In this document: positions 10,094 to 23,666 of the stretch, in pieces
How the letters are laid out: the number at the start of each line of letters is the position of its first letter
Numbering within the stretch: the stretch's first letter is position 1
Assembly: GCF_009683175.1 (NCBI RefSeq)
Contig: NZ_WKKW01000001.1
Coordinates: 248,001 to 312,000, forward strand
Origin: Bifidobacterium asteroides
Lineage (GTDB): Bacteria > Actinomycetota > Actinomycetes > Actinomycetales > Bifidobacteriaceae
DNA: 64,000 nucleotides
Reading direction: 5' to 3'
Program-made: the position numbers and the translations under genes
Notes under the pieces: model-generated
Seen by the model: the letters and a program-made list of their open reading frames with translations, nothing else
Database searches by the model: none
Told to the model about the DNA's origin: nothing

Positions 10094-10166
10094 GGCCACT
10101 TCCTTTCCTAAGGGTCATCCTCCGGCATATATGGACCGGAACATGGGTCAATCATATAGCCAGTAC

Positions 10167-13533
<3,367 letters not shown>

Positions 13534-13541
<8 letters not shown>

Positions 13542-14814
13542 GTGCCTTCCCTTCCCTGGCGTCCCGCATCAAAGTGACGAACCTGTCAAACAGATAGGAG
13601 GCATCGTGCGGACCAGCCGCCGCCTCCGGATGGTACTGAACGGAGAAGGCCGGAATGTCCAGACACTCCAGACCCTCGACCACGCCGTCGTTGAGATCGA
13701 CATGAGACACCCGGACACGGCCATATCGGCCTTCACCATAGGGTGAGGGCACTGGGTCCCCCTTGGGTGCCTTGACTGCGAATCCGTGATTATGGGCGGT
13801 GATCTCAACCTTGCCGGTGCTGAGATCCATGACCGGCTGATTGATGCCGCGATGACCGAATTTCAGCTTGTAGGTCTCGAAGCCCAGGGCACGGCCCAGA
13901 AGCTGGTTGCCCAGGCAGATGCCGAAGAATGGCAGTCCGGCATCCAAAACTTGCCTGAGGAGCGACACCTCCTCGTCTGCGGTCGATGGGTCGCCTGGAC
14001 CGTTGGAGAAGAAAACCCCGTCAGGCCGTAGGGCCTTTATCTGCTCGATGGTGGTGTCGACGGGGAGTACGTGGACCCTGCACCCGCGCTCAGCCAGCCT
14101 GTGAGGGGTCATGGACTTGATTCCCAAATCCACCGCTGCCACCGTGCAGACAGGTTCTTTCGTCTGACGGTCTCCGACTGGTTCGACGATATAAGACCTG
14201 TGCGTGCTGACCTCGCCGGTCAGATGGGACCCGCTCATCTTGGGGGCCGAACGGACCTGGTCAAGGAGTTCCTGCATGGTCCTGGGCCCGCCGCCGTCGT
14301 TGAGCATTGGGTCCGGGCCTGAAAAAATACCGGCCCGCATGACACCTGCAGAACGCAAGTGTCGCACGAGCCGGCGGGTGTCTATGTGACTGATACCGAC
14401 GATGCCCTGATCGACCAGCTGGTCATGGAGACTGCCCCGGGCCCGCCAGTTGCTGACGTTGGGGCTGGGTTCCCGGACTACATACCCTGCCACCCAGATC
14501 CTGTCCGACTCCCCGTCCTGGTCATTGACGCCGGTATTACCGATGTGGGGGAAGGTCTGCACAACAATCTGCCGAGCATAGCTGGGATCCGTCAGGGTTT
14601 CCTGATACCCCGTCATTCCGGTCGAGAAAACAATTTCACCTATGGTAGTGCCCACCGCTCCGAAGGCTCTTCCCACATACACTTCCCCATCCTCAAGGAT
14701 GAGCAAGGCACGATTGGAGAAACGGCTATCGGAGGTGATGGTGTTGGTGTCTTTCAGGTTCACCGAACCCCCTTGATTACCGCGGATATTCGCACCCATA
14801 TTAATGACCCCCAT
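13534..14814 (-). CDS. carA: Carbamoyl-phosphate synthase, small (glutaminase) subunit
   Basis: Supplies ammonia from glutamine to CarB. The class I glutamine amidotransferase domain has the nucleophile Cys in [15 protein letters not shown] near residue 300 and the His/Glu pair in [13 protein letters not shown] near 392. The N-terminal domain has [15 protein letters not shown] and [18 protein letters not shown]. Length is 426 residues from 14814. A second ATG at 14799 has a GGGGG stretch at suitable distance and may be the true start. A possible attenuator hairpin lies just upstream. Confidence 0.97.
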
Positions 14815-14837
14815 GGATTATGCCGACAGACCCTGCC

Positions 14838-14884
14838 AAAAAAATGGTTGGTCAAATCTTCCAGGATAGACCGCCGGTCAACCA
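14838..14884 (-). promoter_or_regulatory. Possible transcription attenuator in the carA leader
   Basis: On the minus strand TGGTTG (14884-14879) can pair with CAACCA (14850-14845). An inner GTC/GAC extension gives about nine pairs with an asymmetric bulge. Seven T residues follow directly at 14844-14838. This places an intrinsic-terminator-like structure 24-70 bases before the carA start, so it would act within the leader RNA rather than at the end of a gene. The stem is weak and the control mechanism (PyrR or another) cannot be told. Confidence 0.4.
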
Positions 14885-14898
14885 GTCCGAATAGGGCA

Positions 14899-14946
14899 AA
14901 AGGCCGACCTGATGCCCAGATAGTTAGCGGGCATCTGTCGGCCTTT
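14899..14946 (-). terminator. Strong terminator after nusB
   Basis: AAAGGCCGAC and GATGCCC pair with GGGCATC and GTCGGCCTTT, giving a 17-bp interrupted stem with an 11-base loop. It is 14 bases after the nusB stop and separates the efp-nusB unit from carAB. The T-run on the minus strand is short (TTTT). Confidence 0.85.
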
Positions 14947-14959
14947 ATCCGAATCATTG

Positions 14960-15664
14960 TCAGTTGCCTGAAGGACGATCCGCATCGGGGGTCAGTTCCT
15001 CCGGCAAGGTCAGTTTCAGCTGGTCCAAGCTGGGTGCCGACTGGTCGACAGTATGGTCAAGAACCTGGTCGGAGTCCCCTCCTTCGGATCCACTCGCTGC
15101 CGAATCCGACTCGCTGTCAGCATGGGCATCCTCGAAGGGAACAGGCTCGGAGGCTGCAACCCCTGGCTTTGCCTTGTCGGATTCATCATCTGAAACGTCC
15201 GCATCGGCCTCGGCATCAGCCAGGGCGGCGATTCGATCGGCTTGCTCACGACGAGCCTGATGCTCATCCTTCTCCTGCTCCAGGGCGCTGAGAACGCCGT
15301 GGATGAAGGAGGGAGCATCGGCATCCGAAAGTGTCTTGGCCAAAGAAAGGGCCTCATCGATGGCCACCTTGTCAGGAACCTCGGGGTTGTAGAGCATCTC
15401 CCAGGCGGCGATACGCAGAATGTTGCGGTCAATGGCATGCATCCGGCTCAGCGGCCATCGGGTGGAATGGGTTTGCAGAGCCTCATCGATATCTCGACGA
15501 TGCTCTGCCACACCCTCGACAATGGTCACTGCATAAGCAGGCAGAGGTGTCTGAGCCCCCGGCCGAACCTTGCGCTCTTCCAGCAGGGAAAGGAAATCCT
15601 GGCTCTTCTCATCGGCCTCATAGAGGGTATTCAAGGCCCGCTTGCGGGCTGTGGAACGTGCCAT
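14960..15664 (-). CDS. nusB: Transcription antitermination protein NusB with acidic C-terminal extension
   Basis: NusB binds boxA RNA with S10 and supports antitermination of rRNA operons. The first 130 or so residues are a normal NusB domain: MARSTARKRALNTLYEAD, WPLSRMHAIDRNILRIA and EMLYNPEVPDKVAIDEA, then SFIHGVLSAL. A tail of about 100 residues rich in Asp, Glu, Ala and Ser follows (for example DAEADADVSDDESDKA). It has no predicted fold and makes the protein 234 residues instead of the usual 130-150. It is 22 bases downstream of efp. Confidence 0.93.
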   Translation of the reverse strand: MARSTARKRALNTLYEADEKSQDFLSLLEERKVRPGAQTPLPAYAVTIVEGVAEHRRDIDEALQTHSTRWPLSRMHAIDRNILRIAAWEMLYNPEVPDKVAIDEALSLAKTLSDADAPSFIHGVLSALEQEKDEHQARREQADRIAALADAEADADVSDDESDKAKPGVAASEPVPFEDAHADSESDSAASGSEGGDSDQVLDHTVDQSAPSLDQLKLTLPEELTPDADRPSGN

Positions 15665-15686
15665 GGATGTGTGGTTTCTGCCTGAC

Positions 15687-16250
15687 TCAGTTCTCGCGGC
15701 CCAGGTAGGAGCCGTCGCGGGTGTCCACCTTGACCTTCTCGCCCTCGCCTACGAAGAGGGGCACCTGAATCTCGGCCCCGGTCTCCACAGTAGCGGGCTT
15801 GGTGCCGGCATTGGAGCGGTTGCCCTGCACGCCGGGCTCGGTTGCCGTCACGGTCAGCACCACGGATGCAGGCAGTTCCACGGACAGAGGGTTGCCGTCA
15901 TGGAAGCTGATGATACAGTCGGTGCCCTCAAGCAGGAAGCGCTCCTGATCGCCGACCAGGGCCTCGGGGATGTTGACCTGCTCATAGGTGTTCATGTCCA
16001 TGAAGACGAAGGAGTCACCGTCCCGGTAGGAGTACTGCATGGTCCGGTTGTCGACGGTCTCGAAGTCCATCTTCATGCCCGCGTTGAATGTACGGTCCAC
16101 AATCTTGCCCGAGAGGACGTCCTTGATGGTCGTGCGCACAAAGGCCGGCCCCTTGCCCGGTTTGACGTGCTGGAACTTGATGACGGTCCAAAGCTTGCCG
16201 TCCAGGTTGATGACCGATCCGTTCTTGATGTCGTTGGAAGTCTGTGCCAC
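15687..16250 (-). CDS. efp: Elongation factor P
   Basis: Relieves ribosome stalling at polyproline. Its length of 187 residues is standard. The start is a GTG at 16250 with GAGGTGG upstream. The tip loop of domain I reads [13 protein letters not shown], placing the lysine that is often modified near residue 33. The three OB-like domains are complete and the protein ends [11 protein letters not shown]. It heads the efp-nusB unit. Confidence 0.97.
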   Translation of the reverse strand: MAQTSNDIKNGSVINLDGKLWTVIKFQHVKPGKGPAFVRTTIKDVLSGKIVDRTFNAGMKMDFETVDNRTMQYSYRDGDSFVFMDMNTYEQVNIPEALVGDQERFLLEGTDCIISFHDGNPLSVELPASVVLTVTATEPGVQGNRSNAGTKPATVETGAEIQVPLFVGEGEKVKVDTRDGSYLGREN

Positions 16251-16418
16251 CTTGATACCACCTCATTCTGATGAACGTTCCTTCGGAGGGCTCCTGGCCA
16301 TCTGCCGAAAGCACCGGGCCACACAGGATCCGGCCCGCTCGCGATAAATCCTCGCCTATTATGCCACGGCGCATGAACACCGGGGCTGGTCCGGCGGCGA
16401 AGCCTGCCGGATATGGGC

Positions 16419-16452
16419 GGGGCCCGGAATCACAGAAAGGATTCCGGGCCCC
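16419..16452 (-). terminator. Terminator downstream of tuf
   Basis: GGGGCCCGGAATC pairs with GATTCCGGGCCCC across an 8-base loop, a perfect 13-bp stem. It lies 35 bases after the tuf stop. No T-run follows on the minus strand, so it may act mainly as a stable RNA end. Confidence 0.75.
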
Positions 16453-16486
16453 GTCATTGGATCGTGTCGACAAGCGACAGACAATC

Positions 16487-17686
16487 CTACTCGATGATCT
16501 TGGTGACTCGACCTGAGCCGACCGTGTGGCCGCCTTCACGAACAGCGAAGGTCAGGCCCTCCTCCATGGCGACGGGCTGGATCAGCTCGACGGAGAAAGT
16601 GGCGTGATCGCCAGGCTGAACCATCTCCACGCCCTCGGGCAGGGTGATGACGCCGGTGACGTCGGTGGTCCGGAAGTAGAACTGCGGACGGTAGTTGGAG
16701 AAGAACGGCGAGTGGCGTCCACCCTCGTCCTTGGTCAGCACATAGACCTCGCCCTCGAACTTGTGGTGAGGGGTCACGGTGCCGGGAGCAGCCACGACCT
16801 GGCCGCGCTCGACGTCCTCACGGCCGATGCCGCGCAGCAGCAGACCGGTGTTGTCGCCAGCCTCAGCCTCGTCCATCTGCTTGTGGAAGGTCTCGATGGA
16901 GGTGACGGTGGTGGACTGGGTATCCCGCAGGCCGACAATCTCCACGTTGGTGTTCACAGGCAGCTTGCCACGCTCGACACGGCCGGTCACCACGGTGCCG
17001 CGGCCGGAGATGGTAAAGACATCCTCGATGGGCATCAGGAAGGGCTTGTCCAGGTCGTGGACCGGGGTGGGGATGTAGTCGTCGACGGCATCCATGAGGT
17101 CCTTGATGGTTTGAACCCACTTGTCGTGGTCAGGGGCATCGTCATGCAGGGCGCCGTAGGCGGAGGTGCGGATGACGGGGCAGTCGCGGTCGAAGCCGTT
17201 CTCGTCCAGCAGATCGCGGACTTCCTCCTCGACCAGCTCAATCAGCTCTTCATCGTCGACCATGTCGCACTTGTTCAGGGCGACCAGGATCTTCGGCACG
17301 CCGACCTGGCGGGCCAGCAGCACGTGCTCACGAGTCTGGGCCATGGGGCCGTCAGTGGCGGCGACCACCAGGATGGCGCCATCCATCTGAGCAGCGCCGG
17401 TGATCATGTTCTTGACGAAGTCGGCGTGCCCGGGGCAGTCCACGTGGGCGTAATGGCGCTTGGCGGTCTGGTACTCGATGTGCGCGATGTTGATGGTGAT
17501 GCCGCGCTCCTTCTCCTCAGGAGCAGCATCGATCTGAGCGAAATCGTACTCGGGGTTGACGTCCGGGTACTCCTCATGCAGCACCTTGGAGATGGCCGCG
17601 GTCAGGGTGGTCTTGCCGTGATCGACGTGGCCGATGGTGCCAATGTTAACGTGCGGCTTGGTCCGCTCGTACTTTTCCTTTGCCAT
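16487..17686 (-). CDS. tuf: Elongation factor Tu
   Basis: GTPase that delivers aminoacyl-tRNA to the ribosome. The start is the ATG at 17686 ([19 protein letters not shown]), with an ideal AGGAGGA site. The frame extends 17 codons upstream without conservation. G motifs are visible: GHVDHGKT near 19-26, DCPGHADF near 80-88, NKCDMVDD near 136. The 399-residue length and the end [10 protein letters not shown] are typical. It is the last gene of the str operon, 195 bases after fusA, and a leader with possible own promoter lies in that gap. Confidence 0.99.
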   Translation of the reverse strand: MAKEKYERTKPHVNIGTIGHVDHGKTTLTAAISKVLHEEYPDVNPEYDFAQIDAAPEEKERGITINIAHIEYQTAKRHYAHVDCPGHADFVKNMITGAAQMDGAILVVAATDGPMAQTREHVLLARQVGVPKILVALNKCDMVDDEELIELVEEEVRDLLDENGFDRDCPVIRTSAYGALHDDAPDHDKWVQTIKDLMDAVDDYIPTPVHDLDKPFLMPIEDVFTISGRGTVVTGRVERGKLPVNTNVEIVGLRDTQSTTVTSIETFHKQMDEAEAGDNTGLLLRGIGREDVERGQVVAAPGTVTPHHKFEGEVYVLTKDEGGRHSPFFSNYRPQFYFRTTDVTGVITLPEGVEMVQPGDHATFSVELIQPVAMEEGLTFAVREGGHTVGSGRVTKIIE

Positions 17687-17751
17687 TGTGTTTTGTCCTC
17701 CTGGACGTCTCGTAGGTTGCCTGCGCGAACCACGCACAGAGCACTCGCTAC

Positions 17752-17780
17752 ATATTACTGGGTTATCGGGTTCTTTGCCA
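17752..17780 (-). promoter_or_regulatory. Possible internal promoter for tuf
   Basis: In the 195-base gap upstream of tuf the minus strand has a TAATAT -10-like box (17757-17752). The hexamer TGGCAA, a poor -35 match, lies 17 bases upstream. A tuf promoter is often found here in other bacteria, but this match is weak. Confidence 0.25.
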
Positions 17781-17851
17781 CTTTTGCCCTCCGCCCAGTC
17801 AGCGCTACAAGAGTGTAACGCCGACTTGTGACAGAAGAGCCTTTTTGCGCA

Positions 17852-17872
17852 GGCCCGCCGTGGCGGCGGACC
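17852..17872 (-). terminator. Hairpin after fusA
   Basis: GGTCCGCC and GGCGGGCC form an 8-bp stem with a 5-base loop, 10 bases after the fusA stop. No T-run follows. It may weaken read-through into tuf or stabilise the fusA transcript end. Confidence 0.45.
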
Positions 17873-17881
17873 GAACCGGCA

Positions 17882-20008
17882 TTACTCGCCTCGCTGGGCC
17901 TTGATGATCTCGTCGCTGACGGTCTTGGGAACCTCAGCGTAGGAGTCCATCTGCATGGTGAACATGGCGCGTCCCTGGGTCTTGGACCTGAGGTCGCCAA
18001 TGTAGCCGAACATCTCCGACAGGGGCACCTTGGCGTCGATGACCTTGACGCCGGTGGCGTCTGTCATTGACTGGATGGAGCCACGACGGGAGTTGATGTC
18101 ACCCATGACGTCGCCCATGTACTCCTCGGGAGTACGGACCTCAACAGCCATGATGGGCTCGAGGATGACGGGCTTGGCCTTGGGAGCAGCCTCCTTGAAG
18201 CACATGGAGCCAGCGATCTTGAAGGCCATCTCCGAAGAGTCGACCTCGTGGATCTGGCCATCGGTCAGGGTCGCCTTGACACCCACGACCGGGAAGCCTG
18301 CCAGCACGCCGGACTCCATGGCCTCCTGCACGCCCGCGTCGACCGAGGGGATGAACTCCTTGGTGATGTGGCCGCCGGTGACCTTGTTCTCGAAGATGTA
18401 GGATTCGCCCTCAGAAGTGTCCAGGGGCTCGAAGTTCATGAGCACCTTGGCGAACTGGCCGGAACCACCGGTCTGCTTCTTGTGGGTGTACTCCTGGTTC
18501 ATGACGGGCTTGCGGATGGTCTCGCGGTAAGCCACCTGGGGCTTGCCCACGTTGCACTCCACATGGAACTCGCGGCGCATGCGGTCCACCAGGATGTCCA
18601 GCTGGAGCTCGCCCATGCCGGAAATCAGGGTCTGGCCGGACTCCTCGTCCGTCTTGACCTGGAAGGTGGGATCCTCCTCGGAGAGTTTCTGCAGGGCGAT
18701 GCCCATCTTCTCCTGGTCGGCCTTGGTCTTGGGCTCCACGGCCACCTCGATCACAGGATCGGGGAAGGTCATGGATTCCAGCACCAGCGGCGCCTTCTCG
18801 TCGCACAGGGTGTCACCAGTGGTGACGTTCTTGAGCCCGACGAAGGCGTAGATGTTGCCGGCGATGGCCTCGTCGACCGGATTCTCCTTGTTGGAGTGCA
18901 TCTGGAAGAGCTTGCCGACGCGCTCCTTCTTGTCCTTGGTGGAGTCCAGGACCGTTTCGCCCTGGGCCACCTTGCCGGAGTAGACGCGCACGTAGATCAG
19001 CTTGCCGTAGAAGGGGTGGGTGGCCACCTTGAAGGCCAGGGCCGAGAAGGGCTCGTCCACTGTAGGCTTGCGATCGATCTCGACGGACTCGTCGCCAATC
19101 TTGTAACCCTTGATGGCCGGCACGTCCTCGGGGCTGGGCAGGTAATCCACGACTGCATCCAGCATGGGCTGCACGCCCTTGTCCTTGAAGGCGGATCCGC
19201 AGAAGACCGGGAAGGCCGACTGCTCGATGGTCATCTTGCGCACAGCGGTGCGAATCTCCTGCTGGGAGATCTCCTCGCCGCCCAAATACTTCTCCAGCAG
19301 GTCCTCGTCCGACTCGGCCACGGCCTCGAGCAGCTCGGTGTGGTACTGCTCGGCCTTGTCCTTGAGGTCGTCGGGGATGTCGATGGTGTCGTACTTGGCG
19401 CCCAGGTCGGCCTCGTCCTTCCAGTAGTAGGCCACCATGCGCACCAGGTCTACCACGCCGTGGAAGTCGCTCTCAGCGCCGATGGGCAGCTGCATGACCA
19501 GCGGCTTGACGCCCAGCTTGTCCTTGATGGTGTCCACCGAGTAGTAGAAGTCGGCGCCCAGCTTGTCCATCTTGTTGATGAAGCAGATGCGGGGCACGCC
19601 ATACTTGTCGGCCTGACGCCAGACGGTCTCGGACTGGGGCTCCACGCCCTCCTTGCCGTCGAACACCGCCACGGCACCATCGAGCACACGCAAGGAGCGC
19701 TCCACCTCGGCGGTGAAGTCCACGTGGCCGGGGGTGTCGATGATGTTGATCTGGTAGCGGTCCTCAGGGTCGTGGGACTGGCGGTTCCAGAAGGCCGTGA
19801 TGGCGGCGGAGGTGATCGTGATGCCACGTTCCTTCTCCTGGTCCATCCAGTCCATGGTGGAGGCGCCGTCGTGGGTCTCGCCGATCTTGTAGTTGACGCC
19901 GGTGTAGTAGAGAATACGCTCGGTCGTCGTTGTCTTGCCGGCATCGATGTGGGCCATGATGCCGATGTTGCGGACCTTGGTCAGGTCCGTGAGCACGTCT
20001 TGTGCCAT
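17882..20008 (-). CDS. fusA: Elongation factor G
   Basis: GTPase that drives ribosome translocation. It is 708 residues with the ATG at 20008. G motifs: [15 protein letters not shown] near residue 19, DTPGHVDF near 90, [10 protein letters not shown] near 145. Domain IV has GGSGQFAKV and the conserved [13 protein letters not shown], and the C-terminal domain contains [14 protein letters not shown]. All five domains look complete. It lies 26 bases after rpsG in the str operon. Confidence 0.99.
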   Translation of the reverse strand: MAQDVLTDLTKVRNIGIMAHIDAGKTTTTERILYYTGVNYKIGETHDGASTMDWMDQEKERGITITSAAITAFWNRQSHDPEDRYQINIIDTPGHVDFTAEVERSLRVLDGAVAVFDGKEGVEPQSETVWRQADKYGVPRICFINKMDKLGADFYYSVDTIKDKLGVKPLVMQLPIGAESDFHGVVDLVRMVAYYWKDEADLGAKYDTIDIPDDLKDKAEQYHTELLEAVAESDEDLLEKYLGGEEISQQEIRTAVRKMTIEQSAFPVFCGSAFKDKGVQPMLDAVVDYLPSPEDVPAIKGYKIGDESVEIDRKPTVDEPFSALAFKVATHPFYGKLIYVRVYSGKVAQGETVLDSTKDKKERVGKLFQMHSNKENPVDEAIAGNIYAFVGLKNVTTGDTLCDEKAPLVLESMTFPDPVIEVAVEPKTKADQEKMGIALQKLSEEDPTFQVKTDEESGQTLISGMGELQLDILVDRMRREFHVECNVGKPQVAYRETIRKPVMNQEYTHKKQTGGSGQFAKVLMNFEPLDTSEGESYIFENKVTGGHITKEFIPSVDAGVQEAMESGVLAGFPVVGVKATLTDGQIHEVDSSEMAFKIAGSMCFKEAAPKAKPVILEPIMAVEVRTPEEYMGDVMGDINSRRGSIQSMTDATGVKVIDAKVPLSEMFGYIGDLRSKTQGRAMFTMQMDSYAEVPKTVSDEIIKAQRGE

Positions 20009-20034
20009 AATTCCTTGTTCTCGCTCTCTTGGGA

Positions 20035-20505
20035 TTACCAGCGATAGTGGGCGAACGCCTTGTTGGCCTCGGCCATCTTGTGGGTGTCCTCGCGGCGCTT
20101 GACCGCGGCACCCAGGCCGTTGGAGGCATCAAGGATCTCGTTGGCCAGCCGCTCCGACATGGTCTTCTCACGACGGGCGCGGCTGTAATCGGTCAGCCAC
20201 CGCAATGAGAGCGTATTGGCGCGGTTCGGCTTGACCTCGACGGGGACCTGGTAGGTGGCGCCGCCGACACGACGGCTGCGGACCTCCAGGCTGGGACGAA
20301 TGTTGTCCAGGGCGCGCTTGAGCACGGCCACAGGCTCCTGGTCGGTCTTCTCCTTGACCTGCTCCAGGGCGGTATAGACGATGTTCTCGGCGATGGACTT
20401 CTTGCCGTCCAGCAGGATCTTGTTGATCAGCTGGGCCACCACGGTGGAACCGTAGATGGGATCGGGCAGGAGCTGGTGCTTTTTAGCTGGTCCTTTGCGT
20501 GACAT
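20035..20505 (-). CDS. rpsG: 30S ribosomal protein S7
   Basis: Primary 16S rRNA-binding protein of the small-subunit head. The 156-residue length is canonical. It begins [20 protein letters not shown] and contains [19 protein letters not shown] and [11 protein letters not shown]; the end [11 protein letters not shown] is typical. The start is three bases after the rpsL stop, so the two are translationally coupled. Confidence 0.99.
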   Translation of the reverse strand: MSRKGPAKKHQLLPDPIYGSTVVAQLINKILLDGKKSIAENIVYTALEQVKEKTDQEPVAVLKRALDNIRPSLEVRSRRVGGATYQVPVEVKPNRANTLSLRWLTDYSRARREKTMSERLANEILDASNGLGAAVKRREDTHKMAEANKAFAHYRW

Positions 20506-20508
20506 GTG

Positions 20509-20880
20509 TTACTTGGCCTTCTTTGCTCCGTACAGGGAACGGCCCTGCTTGCGATCCTTGACTCCCTGGGTATCCAGCGCACCGCGCACGATGTGGTAGC
20601 GCACGCCGGGCAGATCCTTGACACGTCCGCCGCGCACCAGCACGATGGAGTGCTCCTGCAGGTTGTGTCCCTCTCCGGGGATGTAGGCGGAAACCTCGAT
20701 GCCGGAGCTCAGACGGACACGGGCAACCTTCCGCAGAGCCGAATTCGGCTTCTTGGGGGTGGTGGTGTAGACACGGGTGCACACGCCGCGACGCAGCGGG
20801 CTGCCCTTGAGTGCCAAAGTCTTCGACTTGCGAGGCTTGGCCTTGCGCCCTTTGCGGACGAGCTGTTCAATTGTTGGCAA
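20509..20880 (-). CDS. rpsL: 30S ribosomal protein S12 (TTG start)
   Basis: Decoding-centre protein of the small subunit. Beginning at the TTG at 20880 gives the family-standard 123 residues, starting (M)[11 protein letters not shown], with GGAGAGAG a few bases upstream. Starting at the upstream ATG at 20940 would add 20 unconserved residues. The loop [18 protein letters not shown], where streptomycin-resistance changes occur, is intact, as is the end [16 protein letters not shown]. It is the first gene of the str operon. Confidence 0.97.
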   Translation of the reverse strand: MPTIEQLVRKGRKAKPRKSKTLALKGSPLRRGVCTRVYTTTPKKPNSALRKVARVRLSSGIEVSAYIPGEGHNLQEHSIVLVRGGRVKDLPGVRYHIVRGALDTQGVKDRKQGRSLYGAKKAK

Positions 20881-21614
20881 CTGACTCTCTCCGATTCCTT
20901 TGATGAACTTGTCTTCGTTTGCACTGCGAGACCGCCGCACCGCAGCCGCAGTCGCTCCCAGGAGGAGAGATCAGCCACTGTCCACCGGCCCGATGGCCCC
21001 TGATCCTCCTGCCGGGCATTGCTGCCTGCATTCTTCGGATTGGGGATATCCCGACAAGCTCACCTGTGACATAAGGCGTGCTGTCGGCACACACGTTGAA
21101 AAGTATATCACCGAACCAGACATCGTTACGCCTGTCACGTGTCTGTATGCTCTAGGCTTTGTTCACTGTGATGCCGTATTGGAAACGTCTTGGGAAAAGC
21201 CCTTGCAGCAGAATCCCAATAGGCCTTTGCACATACCATATATATGCAGGTCCAGTAATCGGGTACACGCCTCCAACAGATTCCTAATCCATAAGCGTTA
21301 CAAGTGACGGAATATGAATACATGGGAATACATGTCTAAACCAGGACAGATAAATGCCAGGAACAATGGTGGGCCTGGCTTTGCGGGAGCCGCCGGTTAC
21401 GTTCCGGATTCAGCGAACAGCACCGACGAAGATGTGCCATTGCTCCGAATGGTGTCCGAACAGGCGGGCGAACAGTCGCTGGCGTTCCTGTTTCATATTC
21501 CGAAAAGATGGCCGCTTTAGGACTTGCGCTGGCAGTGTGCCTAGGTGGAGCAGCTTTGGCTCCATCAAATGCCAGTGTCCCGCAACGCCCTGGAATTTGT
21601 AAAAGGCCAGTCGT
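20881..21614. other. 734-base stretch without a recognisable gene
   Basis: This contains the leader of the str operon. The minus strand has a TATACT box (21107-21102) that could be the -10 of the rpsL promoter, but the -35 position is poor. Short open frames exist on both strands; none has a family-like sequence or good ribosome site. The right part is less GC-rich and may be decayed sequence. Confidence 0.5.
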
Positions 21615-21983
21615 CTACTTGTCTTTCTTTTCAAGGGCCTGACGAATGTAGTCGCGCAGGATCAGAGCATGGTTGACGGCTGGATCCTTGGCCGCATAGA
21701 CCAGTGTCGTCCGATCGTGTTCGCGCACAATGCTCAGCAGATCCTCCAAGGCAGGATTGTCATCCAGCTCAGTACGGTAGCGGCGGACGAAGTCCTCGAA
21801 GCGGTCAGGATCATGGTGCCACCAGCGCCGCAGGTCCGGACTGGGCGCGACATCCTTGAGCCAGCCGGACAGGGCTGCCCGCTCCTTGCTGACGCCGCGC
21901 GGCCAAAGCCTGTCGACCAGGATGCGGACCCCGTCCTCGTCAGCTGTCTGCTCGTATACGCGCTTGATATCCACCTGACCCAT
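21615..21983 (-). CDS. DUF488 family protein
   Basis: A conserved small protein of 122 residues. Family hallmarks are clear: DGVRILVDRLWPRGVSKE near residue 17 and APSPDLRRWWHHDPDRFEDF near 45. The C-terminal part has TLVYAAKDPAVNHALILRDY. The start ATG at 21983 has AGGAGG six bases upstream; the ATG just before it is too close. The biochemical role of this family is not settled. It is divergent from the YwiC-like gene and has no close operon partner. Confidence 0.88.
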   Translation of the reverse strand: MGQVDIKRVYEQTADEDGVRILVDRLWPRGVSKERAALSGWLKDVAPSPDLRRWWHHDPDRFEDFVRRYRTELDDNPALEDLLSIVREHDRTTLVYAAKDPAVNHALILRDYIRQALEKKDK

Positions 21984-22095
21984 CATCTGCCTCCTGAAAC
22001 CAGGAACCCGTGTGATTCATGACTCCTTCGACCATGATATTGACCGAATCTGCATTACGGAAGAGGCAGTGACACCCATACCGGGGCGTAGGCTG

Positions 22096-23094
22096 ATGAG
22101 TATGCTTACAGACGCAGACAGGGGCAAGGCCGCCGGGTCGAACGGCAGCAGACCAAACCCTCAAGCCCGCAAATCGGCAGAATCGACCGGATCAGGATCC
22201 AAGGGACGACAGTGGCGGCGGCTATGGATACCCGATCAGATAGGCGGCTGGGCCATGGCCTTGATGCCGGGCCTGGCCGGTCTGCTGATCGGAGGCCCGA
22301 CCTGGAGGGGTCTGCTGCTCATGGTCGCCTGGGCCTTCTGCTACTGCTTTGAATTCACCGGCTCGCGATGGATGGTATCGCACCGGGCTGCCAGATTCGC
22401 ACCGCCAGCTCTGGGTTACGCCCTGCTCACGGCCGTGACCGGACTGATCCTATTGGTCGGCACCCCTGGGCTCCTGCGATGGGCCCCGCTCTATCTGGTG
22501 CTAGGTGTGCTGAACTTTGCCGCCGCCTGGCTGCGCACGGAACGCTCCTGGTGGAACGATACCGTAGCCGTGATTGCGGCCTGCATGCTCTGTCTGATCG
22601 CCGTCTCCCTGGGGTCACGATTCCAGACGCCGGGACCGAGTCCGGAAAGCGCCAAGGCCAGCTACTTCGGATGCCAACCGAATCCTGCTGTGGACTGCTT
22701 CGCCAGCGGATTTTTCCCAAGCGCTGCCCTGCCATCGATTGGAGTGGTCAGTGCAGCTGTCTTCGCTGTAACCCAGTTCGGTTCGGTCATCTTCGTCAAG
22801 ACCATGATCCGCGAGCGCGGCAAGACCTGGTGCTACCTGCTTTCGCTGGCTTGGAACCTGGCCCTCTGCCTGATCGGGGTCGCCATGGTACGCACCGCAG
22901 GATGGTGGCCTCTGTTGACCGCCCTGGTTCTGCTGGTTCGCGCGGCCTCACTGCCTGCCATCTCCAGGCGGCGCCGCATTCCCATTCTGTATGTGGGCCT
23001 GGTCGAATGCGCAACCAGCCTGCTGGTCTTCATTCTGGTGATTGCACAGGCTAACGTGATGACCGCGTCTCTGACTGGACTGCTTGGCGCATGA
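22096..23094 (+). CDS. YwiC-like multi-pass membrane protein
   Basis: Integral membrane protein of 332 residues with an N-terminal soluble segment of about 45 residues and roughly nine or ten hydrophobic spans. The opening IPDQIGGWAMALMPGLAGLL resembles the HGAWAMLL motif of YwiC-like proteins, and a charged loop KTMIRERGKTW is present. The start ATG at 22096 follows GTAGG. An earlier in-frame ATG at 22012 is less likely. The last four bases overlap the start of the DNA glycosylase gene, so the two are coupled. Function is unknown. Confidence 0.75.
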   Translation: MSMLTDADRGKAAGSNGSRPNPQARKSAESTGSGSKGRQWRRLWIPDQIGGWAMALMPGLAGLLIGGPTWRGLLLMVAWAFCYCFEFTGSRWMVSHRAARFAPPALGYALLTAVTGLILLVGTPGLLRWAPLYLVLGVLNFAAAWLRTERSWWNDTVAVIAACMLCLIAVSLGSRFQTPGPSPESAKASYFGCQPNPAVDCFASGFFPSAALPSIGVVSAAVFAVTQFGSVIFVKTMIRERGKTWCYLLSLAWNLALCLIGVAMVRTAGWWPLLTALVLLVRAASLPAISRRRRIPILYVGLVECATSLLVFILVIAQANVMTASLTGLLGA

Positions 23095-23666
23095 CTGCAG
23101 GTTCTACCACACACGTCACCCACGAGTTCGGACCCATTTGGGATGCCCGATCTCGTGTGCTGATCCTGGGATCCATTCCCAGCCCGAGTTCGCGCGAAGC
23201 CGGCTTCTACTACATGTTTCCGCACAACCGCTTCTGGCCCGTGCTGGCCGCACTCTTCGACCAGCCTGTTCCAGGGCCTGATCCGGCTGTCCGTGCTAGG
23301 TTTGCCCTCAATCATTGCATAGCACTCTGGGATGTCATCCAGGAATGCGACATCCACGGCGCCTCCGACGCTTCAATAACCAATGTCGTGCCGACCGACA
23401 TCGCTGGCTTGCTGGACCGTGTGCCCATCGGCACCATATTCACCACAGGACGCAAGGCCGGCCAGCTTTACCGTCGCTACTGCCTGCCTATCCTGCAGGA
23501 GAAGGGATATCGATCGACGATGATCAATCTGCCATCCACCAGTCCCGCCAATGCCGCTATGAGCCTGGCTGATCTGATCAAGGCATACCAACCCATAAGA
23601 AAAGCGCTCGACGACAAAGAGCCTAAGTCTGATAGGCAAGACAATCACAACGACTATGACAAATAA
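23091..23666 (+). CDS. Hypoxanthine/uracil-DNA glycosylase, family 6 type
   Basis: A base-excision repair enzyme of the uracil-DNA glycosylase superfamily. Near residues 24-50 it has LILGSIPSPSSREAGFYYMF and then PHNRFWPVLAAL, the hallmark of the deoxyinosine-type subfamily. The later block TNVVPTDIAGLL and the C-terminal NLPSTSPANAAMSL match the family. Its 191-residue length includes a charged tail. It overlaps the YwiC-like gene by 4 bases and the ASCH gene by 11 bases, so the three are probably one transcript. Confidence 0.88.
   Translation: MTAGSTTHVTHEFGPIWDARSRVLILGSIPSPSSREAGFYYMFPHNRFWPVLAALFDQPVPGPDPAVRARFALNHCIALWDVIQECDIHGASDASITNVVPTDIAGLLDRVPIGTIFTTGRKAGQLYRRYCLPILQEKGYRSTMINLPSTSPANAAMSLADLIKAYQPIRKALDDKEPKSDRQDNHNDYDK

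Noticed and set aside
18248-20047. A 599-codon plus-strand open frame opposite fusA
   Set aside because: It is rich in Leu, Gly, Val and His with no family features, while the opposite strand carries the complete EF-G. It is a codon-bias shadow.
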